Assembly (NCBI RefSeq): GCF_001282625.1
Contig: NZ_CTEJ01000002.1
Location: 64,501 to 128,500 of the forward strand
DNA length: 64,000 bases
From: Lascolabacillus massiliensis
GTDB lineage: Bacteria > Bacteroidota > Bacteroidia > Bacteroidales > Dysgonomonadaceae
Reading direction: 5' to 3'
The position numbers and the translations under genes are program-made. Position 1 is the first letter of the stretch, and each line of letters begins with the position of its first letter. Below, one piece after another: positions 38,059-46,893 of the stretch. The notes below the pieces were generated by a model. It saw only the letters and a program-made list of their open reading frames with translations. It had not been told where the DNA came from and did not search any database.

Positions 38059-39459
38059 ATGGAGAATAAAGATAAAAACAGAAAAGAATTAAGCCGCCGG
38101 AATTTTTTCAAAACATTAGGCGCAGGTTCAGTTGTAACAGCTACTGCCTTTGTCGGATGCAAACCCAACAATACAGTATCAGCCGAAGGGGGTTCAATAG
38201 GCGAAGTTCCGACAGATAAAATGGCTTATCGTGTAAATCCTCATACCGGTGACAGGGTTTCCCTTTTGGGATATGGCTGTATGCGTTGGCCTTTGCGTCA
38301 AAAAACGGATGGTAGCGGGGAGGAGGAGGTCGATCAGGACACAGTAAATGACCTTGTGGACTATGCCATTGCTCATGGCGTTAATTATTTTGATACTGCA
38401 CCGGTATATGTAAGAGGATGGTCTGAAACTGCAACGGGTATTGCCCTGAAACGTCATCCACGGGATAAATTTTTCATAGCAACCAAAATGTCCAATCACA
38501 GAGCAGACGCTTCCCGCTCGTTGGAAGCGGGAATAGCGATGTATCGTAAATCCATGCATGATTTGCAGGTAGATTATCTCGATTATTACCTCCTTCATGG
38601 TGTTGGATTGGGAGGAATGGACGATTTGAAAAAACGTTTTTTTGATAATGGATTACTTGATTTCCTGTTAGAAGAACGCAAAGCAGGGCGTATCCGTAAT
38701 TTGGGGTGGTCTTATCATGGTGAAGTTGAAGTTTTCGACTACTTGCTGGCTATGGGTATTCAGTGGGATTTCGTTCAAATACAATTAAACTATATAGATT
38801 GGCAGCATGCCTCCGGTTGGAATACCAATGCGGAATATTTGTTAGGGGAGTTAGAAAAGAAGAATGTTCCGGCTGTTATCATGGAGCCTCTTTTGGGTGG
38901 GCGATTATCCCGTTTAAGTACTCCCGCAGCAAATCTACTGAAAGAACTACGTCCGCAGGATAGCGCCGCATCTTGGGCTTTCCGGTATGCGGGCACACCG
39001 GAAAGCGTGCTTACGGTATTAAGCGGAATGGTATATATGGAACATTTACAGGAGAATATACGTACTTATTCCCCTCTCGAACCGATAAGCGAAACGGAAT
39101 ATACCGCATTGGAAAAAGTAACGAATATCATGATGAACGATGATTATATCGAATGTACCGAATGTCAATATTGCATGCCTTGTCCGTATGGAGTTAATAT
39201 TCCGGGGGTTTTCGGACATTACAATCGTATAATAAGTGCTGGGCAGAGGCTCCTTAGCGCAAAGGATAAGAATTATAGAGAAGCCCGCCGGGCATTCCTT
39301 ATCGGGTATGACCGCAGCATTCCCAAGTTGCGCCAATCAAACCATTGTATAGGCTGTGATATATGCAAACCGCATTGTCCGCAGGCAATTGATATTCCAA
39401 ATGAAATGCGCCGCATTGATTTATATACAGAACAATTAAAACAAAAAATAAATTTTTAA
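38059..39459 (+). CDS. Tat-exported aldo-keto reductase with C-terminal ferredoxin domain
   Basis: 466 aa. The N-terminus LSRRNFFKTLGAGSVVTATA is a twin-arginine signal, with a possible lipobox FVGC (Cys34). An AKR barrel follows with Asp112, Tyr117 (FDTAPVY), Lys143 (ATKM) and His180 (LLHGVG). The C-terminal part has two [4Fe-4S] motifs, CTECQYCMPCPYGVNIP (near 360-380) and CIGCDICKPHCP (near 430). Tat export fits a protein folded with Fe-S clusters in the cytoplasm. The ferredoxin end could accept electrons from the membrane Fe-S protein 8 bp upstream, replacing NADPH. Confidence 0.88.
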   Translation: MENKDKNRKELSRRNFFKTLGAGSVVTATAFVGCKPNNTVSAEGGSIGEVPTDKMAYRVNPHTGDRVSLLGYGCMRWPLRQKTDGSGEEEVDQDTVNDLVDYAIAHGVNYFDTAPVYVRGWSETATGIALKRHPRDKFFIATKMSNHRADASRSLEAGIAMYRKSMHDLQVDYLDYYLLHGVGLGGMDDLKKRFFDNGLLDFLLEERKAGRIRNLGWSYHGEVEVFDYLLAMGIQWDFVQIQLNYIDWQHASGWNTNAEYLLGELEKKNVPAVIMEPLLGGRLSRLSTPAANLLKELRPQDSAASWAFRYAGTPESVLTVLSGMVYMEHLQENIRTYSPLEPISETEYTALEKVTNIMMNDDYIECTECQYCMPCPYGVNIPGVFGHYNRIISAGQRLLSAKDKNYREARRAFLIGYDRSIPKLRQSNHCIGCDICKPHCPQAIDIPNEMRRIDLYTEQLKQKINF

Positions 39460-39476
39460 TCACAGAATTATAAAAA

Positions 39477-39620
39477 ATCAAATCCGATGTCGTCCATTGG
39501 CACGGAGCAACACCCGACAGCCCAATGGAGCACCTCGCCATAGGAATCCGTAGCAATATGGGGCCTGAGGTATGGTACGAACCGGTTAGTGATAAAGATT
39601 ATTACAGCTACAACAAGTAA
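39477..39620 (+). pseudogene. C-terminal relic of a second cupin gene
   Basis: The 48-codon stretch DVVHWHGATPDSPMEHLAIG ... DKDYYSYNK-stop aligns with the end of the intact cupin at 35300-35809, with scattered substitutions at protein and DNA level. It has no start and lacks the first cupin motif. It ends 10 bp before the NTF2-like gene, the usual gene spacing here. The divergence suggests a distinct paralogue that was mostly deleted rather than a recent copy. Confidence 0.9.
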
Positions 39621-39630
39621 AACTATTGGT

Positions 39631-40083
39631 ATGAAAACTATTATTATCGTACTTGGCTTTTTCATGGCAAGCATTCAGGCAATAAATGCACAGCAGCAGA
39701 CAACGTTTGATGAACAAACGAAACAGGAACTCATCAACCTTTCCAAACAAAAATGGCAATGGATGGCCGAAAAGGATGTAAACTCGCTCAATGAACTCTT
39801 TCACGAAAATGCCATGTTCGTTCATATGGGCGCTACGATGAACAAAGAACAGGAACTCAATACTATCAGAAGCGTTGGCATTCAGTACAAGCATGCGGAT
39901 ATACAGGAAACATCCGTTCAATTTGTTGGAACGACAGCCATCATTCTTGATAAGATCAGGCTAACAGCTATTGTCGGAGGGAATGAGGTTGTTAATCCTT
40001 TCATGGTTACAGAGGTGTATGTAATGATAGACGGCAAGTGGAAATTGGGATCACTTTCGTTTACCCGGTTACTTGAACGTTAG
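39631..40083 (+). CDS. exported NTF2/SnoaL-like (DUF4440-type) protein
   Basis: 150 aa from ATG 39631 (MKTIIIVLGFFMASIQAINAQ, signal peptide); the frame also opens upstream inside the cupin relic. The rest is one cone-shaped NTF2-like fold: LSKQKWQWMAEKDVNSLNELF, NAMFVHMGATMNKEQEL and the C-terminal strands VMIDGKWKLGSLSFTRL. Such proteins are small-molecule binding isomerases, cyclases or dehydratases, or have no enzymatic role. Last gene of the island operon. Confidence 0.82.
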   Translation: MKTIIIVLGFFMASIQAINAQQQTTFDEQTKQELINLSKQKWQWMAEKDVNSLNELFHENAMFVHMGATMNKEQELNTIRSVGIQYKHADIQETSVQFVGTTAIILDKIRLTAIVGGNEVVNPFMVTEVYVMIDGKWKLGSLSFTRLLER

Positions 40084-40160
40084 AATATTTATTGATAGTC
40101 GGAAACAGATAGATTAGGTTTGTTTTGAAAACCAAAAATCAAGATTTCTAATCAACCCGA

Positions 40161-40334
40161 ATGGATAAATTTTACAATGAAATACTTTCTAAACTGGAAA
40201 CGGCAATCAACGAGTTGGAGATTGAAGCAGATTGTTCCATACAACGGGTAGAAGCTGTTATACATCTTGTTTTAGAAAGCCTGTCCAATTTAAAGGAATA
40301 CGTCGGCAAAGGGGCAGAAAAAGTGCAGCACTGA
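40161..40334 (+). pseudogene. truncated RteC-like protein, N-terminal fragment
   Basis: 57 codons beginning MDKFYNEILSKLETAINELE, with DCSIQRVEAVIHLVLESL and a stop after GAEKVQH. This matches the N-terminal helices of RteC, the DNA-binding regulator of excision in CTnDOT-like conjugative transposons (about 220-280 aa). Truncated here, so no longer functional. It marks the right side of the element remnant. Confidence 0.75.
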
Positions 40335-40387
40335 TTGATACTGCACATTCATTGATATTACACATTTGTCGAAAAGAGGGATAAGAA

Positions 40388-40612
40388 TTACAGATTATCT
40401 TCCCTGTCCATATATTCCTCCAAACTAAATTTTAGCTGATCCAAAAACAATGTCCGTGAGCCAGCACGGGTTTTCATCCGGTGGAAACTGTTATGGATGT
40501 CATTCAGTGAAACACGAAAGAGGACTTGAAATATAGAGCTGATTTTACGGATACCTATTTTCCCGTGCGAAATGGCATCATTGGCATAGAGTGCATAGAT
40601 CAGTTCACACAT
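40388..40612 (-). pseudogene. RteC-like C-terminal fragment, opposite strand
   Basis: 74 codons on the minus strand (ELIYALYANDAISHGKIGIR, VSLNDIHNSFHRMKTRAGSR, TLFLDQLKFSLEEYMDRED) match the C-terminal domain of RteC. The open frame extends 13 codons further upstream (to about 40651) with no start codon other than the internal ATG. It faces the N-terminal fragment at 40161-40334, so the two pieces cannot come from a simple truncation of one gene in place. Confidence 0.7.
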
Positions 40613-40651
40613 GTATGTTATGTGATATTTATCTCCCTCACTTAAAGATTG

Positions 40652-40922
40652 TTACAAAATTATGGAAATATATTTTGGTAAACATTCTATAAAGTTTCAA
40701 GTCATTTTTCACATACCAAGGGTGATAATATTATGAGCAGCGTATGTACTATTGGTGAAGATATCTGGGAGAGATATAAGATTATATATGATCGGAAAGC
40801 CACAGCGAATAGATTACAGTGTCATCTATAATGATTATGATGAGTTTGAACAAACGTAGATTATTATATACTCTGATATTTCACATTCAGAGGCAGAATT
40901 GAAAATATATGAAATATCAGTT
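40652..40922. other. intergenic region with decayed coding sequence
   Basis: About 270 bases between the RteC fragment and the metallopeptidase gene. A plus-strand frame reads DYSVIYNDYDEFEQT-stop-IIIYSDISHSEAELK and continues to the next gene; it looks like protein with stops but I cannot name it. No tRNA end repeat, att site or RNA gene is visible. Confidence 0.35.
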
Positions 40923-41786
40923 TCAGATATTATTAAAAGTGTCACCTCTGCTTATATCACCGGTCTCCATACCCAGTCTGAACCAATAAGTACGTTCAGC
41001 AGAAGTTCCATGCGTAAATGAATCGGGTACAGTATATCCCATTGAACGTTTTTGAATTGTATCATCACCTACAGCAGTTGTAGCACTAATTGCTGACTCA
41101 AGGTCACCTGGCTCCAATTTAATTATGTTCATACGTTGTGCATGATAAACCCATACACCGGCTAGGAAATCAGCCTGGAGTTCAAGTTTCACATTTAACT
41201 TGTTGAATTCTGTTTCACTTATTCTACCTCTGTACTGATTAACCTGATCAAGAATGCCCAGTAGTTTTTGCACATGATGTCCCACTTCATGAGCTGTAAC
41301 ATAAGCCATCGCCAGATCACCTTTTGCTCCAAAATCATTTCTCAGCTGATGAAAGAAGTACAGGTCGATATACATTTTTTGATCTCCCGGACAATAGAAC
41401 GGACCAACTGAAGAGGTTGCTCCTCCACATTCAGATATTGTGGCATCAGTAAATGTTACGAGAGTTGGATTTTGATAACTCTGTTGCAGTTGAGTTCTGA
41501 AAATCTCACTCCACACCTCATTTGCGCTATTAAACACTCCAAGTGTGAACACTTTTAGCTCTTCATTTTCATTTACTCTTGAAGGATCAACAATCTCGGT
41601 CGATTCACCCCCTGGTGAAATACTATTCACCATATTTACTGCCTCAAAAGGATTCTGACCAAGCAGTAGTGCTATCAGAGCAACAATAATAGCCCCTGCT
41701 CCACCTATTGCAGCCTTTCTTCCACTACCCCTGCCTCTTCTGTCTTCATAGTTGGCTTCACTATCGTTTCTTCTGACCCATTTCAT
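40923..41786 (-). CDS. YpfJ-type neutral zinc metallopeptidase
   Basis: 287 aa. An N-terminal cytoplasmic stub (KWVRRNDSEANYEDRRG) precedes one membrane helix (AAIGGAGAIIVALIALLLG, about residues 24-43) and a periplasmic zincin domain with VTAHEVGHHVQ (about residue 165), the HExxH-like zinc site of the putative neutral zinc metallopeptidase family (PF04228). FYCPGDQKMYIDLYFF and the C-terminal TPxxFTHGTSAER-like block are characteristic. Physiological substrate unknown. It is followed on the same strand by no close gene; the TPR gene lies 36 bp upstream and may be co-transcribed. Confidence 0.9.
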   Translation of the reverse strand: MKWVRRNDSEANYEDRRGRGSGRKAAIGGAGAIIVALIALLLGQNPFEAVNMVNSISPGGESTEIVDPSRVNENEELKVFTLGVFNSANEVWSEIFRTQLQQSYQNPTLVTFTDATISECGGATSSVGPFYCPGDQKMYIDLYFFHQLRNDFGAKGDLAMAYVTAHEVGHHVQKLLGILDQVNQYRGRISETEFNKLNVKLELQADFLAGVWVYHAQRMNIIKLEPGDLESAISATTAVGDDTIQKRSMGYTVPDSFTHGTSAERTYWFRLGMETGDISRGDTFNNI

Positions 41787-41822
41787 AGTAAATAAAGTTT
41801 GGTTTTAGTTAATACTGAATAT

Positions 41823-42662
41823 TCATTCTATTTTCTTAAGCCACTCGTTCACAATAGATGAGTCATAACCAAGTGTTTTAGCCTTTTCAAAGTCAGCCTT
41901 GGCAGCAACCTTATCAAATTGTTCGAGTCGCACTCTCCCCCTTAAAAAGTAAAAATATGGGTTATTCCTTTGAGTATCACCAAGTGAACGCAAGTCGGCA
42001 GATGCTTTAAACATTTGATTAGTATTCACATAACACTCTGCTCTGTTCATATAAAAAATAGGATCTGGATTAGGTTCATTATTAATCAAATTAGTGTAAA
42101 TCTTTTCTGCATCCTCCCATCTGTCATCAAGTTTTAAAATTAATGCCTTACTCAGTTTAGTGAACATATTGTCAGGGTCAATCTCCTCAGATCTTTTAAA
42201 ATCAGCCTCTGCTTTTACCCTGTCATGATTTTCCAGATGAAGTACCCCCCTGCGGTAAAAGGCTTCAACATCATGAGGAAAATCCACAAGTATTGCATTA
42301 TAATCTTCCATTGCCTCTTCATATCTGCCCATATCAACCAAAAGAGACGCTCTGTTGTGTAGAACAATATCAAGAATCGGATTGTTCGTAAGCGAAGCTG
42401 TGAATGAGATATAGGAATCGTCATACTGCCCAAGCTGACGCTGCAGTATCCCTAAATTCAACAGCAATACAGGATTACTTTCATGTGCAGGTTCAAGTGA
42501 CATAGCATTGTACAAAGCGATGGCAGCACTGTCTAACTTATTGTTTTCGATATATTTAGCAGACCGATCAACCCAATCCATGTAACTAAGTGATTGTGCA
42601 TAAGAGTTTAGGGTTGCTGAGCAGAGTAGTAAAAGGGTAATTATATATTTCATTTTTATCAT
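41823..42662 (-). CDS. TPR-repeat periplasmic protein
   Basis: 279 aa. Signal peptide MKYIITLLLLCSATLNSYAQ, counted from the internal ATG at 42653 (the frame opens at 42662). Six to seven tetratricopeptide repeats follow, for example LNLGILQRQLGQYDDSYISF, RYEEAMEDYNAILVDFPHD and YFYLRGRVRLEQFDKVAAKA. Likely a periplasmic scaffold. The partner is unknown; the metallopeptidase gene downstream on the same strand is a candidate. Confidence 0.85.
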   Translation of the reverse strand: MIKMKYIITLLLLCSATLNSYAQSLSYMDWVDRSAKYIENNKLDSAAIALYNAMSLEPAHESNPVLLLNLGILQRQLGQYDDSYISFTASLTNNPILDIVLHNRASLLVDMGRYEEAMEDYNAILVDFPHDVEAFYRRGVLHLENHDRVKAEADFKRSEEIDPDNMFTKLSKALILKLDDRWEDAEKIYTNLINNEPNPDPIFYMNRAECYVNTNQMFKASADLRSLGDTQRNNPYFYFLRGRVRLEQFDKVAAKADFEKAKTLGYDSSIVNEWLKKIE

Positions 42663-42699
42663 ACAAGGGATATTAAGAACAAAAATAGACGTTTTTTTG

Positions 42700-42707
42700 T
42701 ATTTTTG
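42700..42707 (+). promoter_or_regulatory. -7 box for mscS-like gene
   Basis: TATTTTTG fits TAnnTTTG, 39 bp upstream of the ATG at 42746. Confidence 0.45.
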
Positions 42708-42745
42708 CGTTTAATATTTATCAAATCCTTAAAATATAGATGTAA

Positions 42746-43651
42746 ATGTCTACACTACTGCAGACTATAATACCGGTCGACAGCCTGGTAGTTAATGCTC
42801 CACTAACTTTTGGAGAATTGGTAAAAGAGGGTAATATCAATCAGATCCTTGATAATGCCCTTACATGGAGTATAGAATTAATAATATACATTTTTGTTGC
42901 AATTCTGATATTTATAATCGGTCGTTTTATAATATCAAAGATTGTTGGTTTCTTCAATAGAGTGATAAGCAAAAGTTCCTGGGATACAGTTCTAAAAGGA
43001 TTTCTCAGAACAGTGCTTCAAACATTCCTGTATGCAGTTCTATTCATGATAATTATTAATGCAGTAGGTGTAAAAACGGTTTCAATTGCGGCAATAATCG
43101 CCTCCGTTGGCTTGGCAATTGGTCTGGCTATGAAAGATAACCTGGCAAATTTTGCAGGAGGAGTAATGATTCTGCTTAGCAAACCTTTTAAAGGTGGTGA
43201 TTATATAACTACACAGAACCTTGAGGGAACAGTTGAAAGCATTGGCATTTTACATACTATTCTCAGGACAGGTGACAATAAGACCGTATATATTCCTAAT
43301 GGTCCTTTATCCACAGGCAATATTATCAATAACAGGAGTATGGATGGTACACTACGTACTGTCATTGTGATTAACGTTGACTATGGAAGTAATATTGATG
43401 AGGTAAAATCATTGCTTAAAGATATTGCTGGTTCTCACCCAAAAGTACTAAAGCAGCCCTCTCCATTTGCAAGAATGACCAAAATAAATCCCACATCGCT
43501 TGAATTCACCGTTAGGGTATGGGCAAAAAGCAGAGATCTGTGGGAAGTAAATCATGATCTTACGGAATTGTTCTATAAGAAACTGTATGACAAGGGCATG
43601 ATCTCTTCCCTACAGCAGGTTACAGTGCATATGGCTAATACTCAGAGCTGA
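42746..43651 (+). CDS. small-conductance mechanosensitive channel (MscS family)
   Basis: 301 aa, close to E. coli MscS (286). Three membrane helices: LIIYIFVAILIFIIGRFI, LQTFLYAVLFMIIINAVGV and the pore helix TM3 (IIASVGLAIGLAMKDNLANF), followed by the beta domain (GGDYITTQNLEGTVESI) and the alpha/beta C-terminal cage. It opens on membrane tension to release osmolytes during hypo-osmotic shock. The 3' end overlaps the convergent prfC gene by 17 bp. Confidence 0.93.
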   Translation: MSTLLQTIIPVDSLVVNAPLTFGELVKEGNINQILDNALTWSIELIIYIFVAILIFIIGRFIISKIVGFFNRVISKSSWDTVLKGFLRTVLQTFLYAVLFMIIINAVGVKTVSIAAIIASVGLAIGLAMKDNLANFAGGVMILLSKPFKGGDYITTQNLEGTVESIGILHTILRTGDNKTVYIPNGPLSTGNIINNRSMDGTLRTVIVINVDYGSNIDEVKSLLKDIAGSHPKVLKQPSPFARMTKINPTSLEFTVRVWAKSRDLWEVNHDLTELFYKKLYDKGMISSLQQVTVHMANTQS

Positions 43652-45209
43652 AGTGGAAGCGGATATTCTTGAAATCCTGCTGAGCCATCATAAGAATATA
43701 ATTTGACTCTGCTAGAAAAACATCCCTACCCTGCTTGTCTTTAGCCATATACTGATACTTACGCTTTTTAAAATCATCAAGCTGCTCCTTATCATCGCTC
43801 TCAATCCAGCAAGCCTTATAAAGCTGAATTGGTTGCCAGCGGCACTGCGCACCGTATTCATGAAGTAAACGATATTCAATTACTTCAAACTGAAGCTGAC
43901 CAACTGTACCAATAATCTTTCTACCATTAAACTGATTAGTAAACAACTGAGCAACACCCTCATCCATAAGCTGCTCTACTCCCTTTTGAAGCTGTTTTGA
44001 TTTAAGAGGATCAGCATTTTCTATATATTTAAACATTTCAGGAGAGAAGCTCGGTAAACCTTTGAAGTGAAGTTCTTCACCGGAAGTTAATGTATCACCA
44101 ATTTTAAAATTTCCGGTATCCGGCAAACCAACTATATCTCCGGCATATGCTTCATCAAGAATCTCTTTTTTCTGTGCCATGAAAGCAGTTGGCGAAGAAA
44201 ACTTCATCATTCTGTTGAAACGAACATGTTTATAGTTTACATTTCTCTCGAACTTTCCTGAACATACCTTTACAAAAGCTAAACGTGATCTGTGGTTTGG
44301 ATCCATATTGGCATGTATTTTAAAGATAAAGCCCGTAAAATCCTCCTCCAGTGGTTCAACCACTCTTTCCACAGCTTCAATTTTTCGGGGTGAAGGTGCA
44401 ATTTCCACAAAACAATCCAGCAGCTCTTTTACTCCAAAATTATTAAGAGCAGAACCAAAAAATACGGGAGCAAGTTTACCAGCCAGATATTCATCACGGT
44501 TGAATTCAGGGTAAACTTCAGTAATAAGCTCAACCTCACCTCTCAGTTTTCCTGCCAGATCGGCAGATATATGTTTCTCAAGTTCAGGAGATTCGATGTC
44601 ATGATGCACCGACTCTGTAACAACCTGTTTACTGGGCTTATACAGATCCAGACTGTTTCTATATATATTATATACACCGCGAAACCTGTCACCCATATCA
44701 ATTGGCCAACTTAAGGGTCGCACATTTATCTGCAGCTCCTCTTCAAGCTCATCAAGAATTTCAAATGGATCTTTACCCTCCCTGTCAAGTTTATTAACAA
44801 AAACCATCACAGGAGTGTTCCGCATACGGCAAACCTCCATGAGTCGACGAGTCTGCGTCTCAACCCCCTTTGCCACATCAACCACAACAATAACACTATC
44901 AACTGCTGTGAGTGTACGAAATGTATCTTCCGCAAAATCCTGATGTCCCGGTGTATCAAGAATATTTATTTTATAGTCATTATAATCAAAACCCATCACA
45001 GATGTAGCAACAGATATACCTCTTTGCTTTTCAATCTCCATCCAGTCTGATGTGGCAGTTTTCTTTATCTTGTTTGATTTAACAGCACCTGCAACATGAA
45101 TTGCACCTCCGAAAAGCAAAAGCTTTTCAGTTAGTGTAGTTTTACCGGCGTCGGGGTGACTAATCACTGCAAATGTCCGTCTCTTTAATATCTCTTTTTT
45201 CAAGTCCAT
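43635..45209 (-). CDS. prfC: peptide chain release factor 3
   Basis: 524-aa translational GTPase that removes RF1/RF2 from the ribosome after peptide release. G1 SHPDAGKTTLTEKLL, G2/switch region KQRGISVATSVMGF, G3 DTPGHQDF and G4 VNKLDRE are all present. The C-terminal domains contain VGQLQFEVIEYRL typical of RF3 rather than EF-G. Length is normal (E. coli 529). It overlaps mscS tail to tail and precedes no close partner. ATG at 45209 starts right at the conserved KRRTFAVISHPDAGKT block. Confidence 0.96.
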   Translation of the reverse strand: MDLKKEILKRRTFAVISHPDAGKTTLTEKLLLFGGAIHVAGAVKSNKIKKTATSDWMEIEKQRGISVATSVMGFDYNDYKINILDTPGHQDFAEDTFRTLTAVDSVIVVVDVAKGVETQTRRLMEVCRMRNTPVMVFVNKLDREGKDPFEILDELEEELQINVRPLSWPIDMGDRFRGVYNIYRNSLDLYKPSKQVVTESVHHDIESPELEKHISADLAGKLRGEVELITEVYPEFNRDEYLAGKLAPVFFGSALNNFGVKELLDCFVEIAPSPRKIEAVERVVEPLEEDFTGFIFKIHANMDPNHRSRLAFVKVCSGKFERNVNYKHVRFNRMMKFSSPTAFMAQKKEILDEAYAGDIVGLPDTGNFKIGDTLTSGEELHFKGLPSFSPEMFKYIENADPLKSKQLQKGVEQLMDEGVAQLFTNQFNGRKIIGTVGQLQFEVIEYRLLHEYGAQCRWQPIQLYKACWIESDDKEQLDDFKKRKYQYMAKDKQGRDVFLAESNYILMMAQQDFKNIRFHFSSEY

Positions 45210-45255
45210 CTGGTTATTCTAAATTCTATTTTCTCTTTCTTTATTTTGTTTATCT

Positions 45256-46218
45256 CTATTGATAGCTATTAAGTTTTTCTATACAGCGCATTAAACTTTC
45301 CTCCCAGTTTGGGATTTCCACTTTAAAAGCACCCGAAATTTTTGTAACATCTAAAACGCTATATGCAGGTCGCTTAGCTGGAGCACCATACTCTTTTGAT
45401 GTTATAGAAGAAACTTCACAATCCTCTATGCCTGTTGCATCCTTTATCTTTAATGCAAAATCAAATCTCGATACCTCTCCTCTGTTTGCAAAATGGTAAA
45501 GACCTGTTTTCCAGTCTTTTTCTTCAGAATATTGAAGTATATGTATAATCATCTCTGCAAGATCACCTGCATATGTGGGTGACCCAATTTCATCCTCTAC
45601 AACTTTGAGAGAATCCCTTTCGGTCATGAGGCGTATCATCGACTTCACAAAATTATCGCCATATGTTGAATATAACCAGCTTGTTCGGATTATTATCCAC
45701 TCTGGTGACATTGATTGCAGAACTCTCTCTCCCTCTAACTTTGATTCACCGTAAACAGATAATGGATTTACAGAGTCATTCTCCTTGTAAGGGATTCTTG
45801 ATTCACCATCAAAAACAAAATCGGTTGAGATATGAATTACCTTTATGTTATATTTTCTCGAAGCTATTGCAATGTTTTCAATACCGTTTACATTAACTGC
45901 AAAGGCCTTGTCACTGTCGGACTCAGCCTTATCCACAGCAGTATATGCCGCACAATTGATTATATATTCTATTTTGTTTACACTCACAAATTCATCAACC
46001 TGGTCACGATCTGTAATATCCAGACTGTCCATATCAGTAAAATAGAACTTAAAAGGCATATTTACCTGTTGTGATATTTCTTTAAGTTCTTTACCAAGCT
46101 GACCATTAGCGCCTGTTACCAGTACTCTTTTCTCAATCAATCCATAAAAAAACTGCTGCTTCAGGGTCTCTTTACCTGTTCTACCCAACAATTTAATTGC
46201 CTCTGAAATTATTGCCAT
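45256..46218 (-). CDS. rfbD: dTDP-4-dehydrorhamnose reductase
   Basis: 320 aa SDR enzyme catalysing the last step of dTDP-L-rhamnose synthesis. Rossmann glycine motif VLVTGANGQLGKEL (about residue 32), HISTDFVFDGESRIPY with the substrate loop, and YGESKLEGERV with the catalytic Tyr/Lys pair. The protein carries about 28 extra N-terminal residues (MAIISEAIKLLGRTGKETLK) before the usual start; a TTG at GLIEKRV would give the standard length, so the start is uncertain. The other rfb genes are not adjacent. It is followed upstream by DUF4924 on the same strand. Confidence 0.93.
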   Translation of the reverse strand: MAIISEAIKLLGRTGKETLKQQFFYGLIEKRVLVTGANGQLGKELKEISQQVNMPFKFYFTDMDSLDITDRDQVDEFVSVNKIEYIINCAAYTAVDKAESDSDKAFAVNVNGIENIAIASRKYNIKVIHISTDFVFDGESRIPYKENDSVNPLSVYGESKLEGERVLQSMSPEWIIIRTSWLYSTYGDNFVKSMIRLMTERDSLKVVEDEIGSPTYAGDLAEMIIHILQYSEEKDWKTGLYHFANRGEVSRFDFALKIKDATGIEDCEVSSITSKEYGAPAKRPAYSVLDVTKISGAFKVEIPNWEESLMRCIEKLNSYQ

Positions 46219-46260
46219 TATGAAAAAATTTATTCCTATTGCTTTATAAAATGTAGCTCA

Positions 46261-46788
46261 TTACTCCTGCTGATCGATCTCTTTATATTTTTTTGAAAGC
46301 AGACGGAGTAAAGAAGTAATTTGAGTGATAGCAGCCTGTGTCTCTTTTGAAATTTCTTTTTTTTGAATATTTAGCAACATATAACCATATAGCGCTGTGA
46401 AACATGTCTCAAGTTCCGGAACCTCTTTATCTGTAGTTTTAGATCTGAGTTCAACTATATAAGGTAGAGTGTTATAATACACTCCAATATATTCTGATTC
46501 CTTAGGATCTTTCAGAAGACGTAGATGAATATCAGTAAGATCAATAATGATATTTTTATTTATCTGAAGATGTCCTTTTTCCTGGACACCCTCTGACTTC
46601 ATCATTATTATTAAACCTTCGTACCAGTCTCTGGCATTCTTTCTTTCTTCAACAGACTGATATACAGAATCGATAACTGATTGTTGAATTTTATCTATAT
46701 CAAGTTTATATGCTCTTATGAGGTCTTCTGTCTGCCACATAAATAGCAGATATTCTGCAATATTTTCTCTCTTTACGGGAATTCTCAT
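46261..46788 (-). CDS. DUF4924 family protein
   Basis: 175-aa cytosolic all-helical protein starting MRIPVKRENIAEYLLFMWQ, the hallmark of the Bacteroidales family DUF4924, with TEDLIRAYKLDIDKIQ and HLRLLKDPKESEYIG. Function unknown. It lies 42 bp upstream of rfbD on the same strand, probably in one transcript driven by the minus-strand box at 46878-46885. Confidence 0.88.
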   Translation of the reverse strand: MRIPVKRENIAEYLLFMWQTEDLIRAYKLDIDKIQQSVIDSVYQSVEERKNARDWYEGLIIMMKSEGVQEKGHLQINKNIIIDLTDIHLRLLKDPKESEYIGVYYNTLPYIVELRSKTTDKEVPELETCFTALYGYMLLNIQKKEISKETQAAITQITSLLRLLSKKYKEIDQQE

Positions 46789-46877
46789 TCTTACAAATTT
46801 TCGTTCAGCTACTGATTAATTCATGCAAATCAAACAATCATTTAATCAAATATCACTTCGAAATATTAAATTTGCTA

Positions 46878-46885
46878 CAAAAATA
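46878..46885 (-). promoter_or_regulatory. -7 box for DUF4924-rfbD
   Basis: TATTTTTG on the minus strand, fitting TAnnTTTG, about 90 bp upstream of the DUF4924 ATG and just before the divergent MBL gene. Confidence 0.4.
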
Positions 46886-46893
46886 CAACAATT

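Noticed and set aside
40733-40830. Short open frame MSSVCTIGEDIWERYK...
   Set aside because: Ends after about 32 codons with no family match I recognise; treated as decayed sequence.
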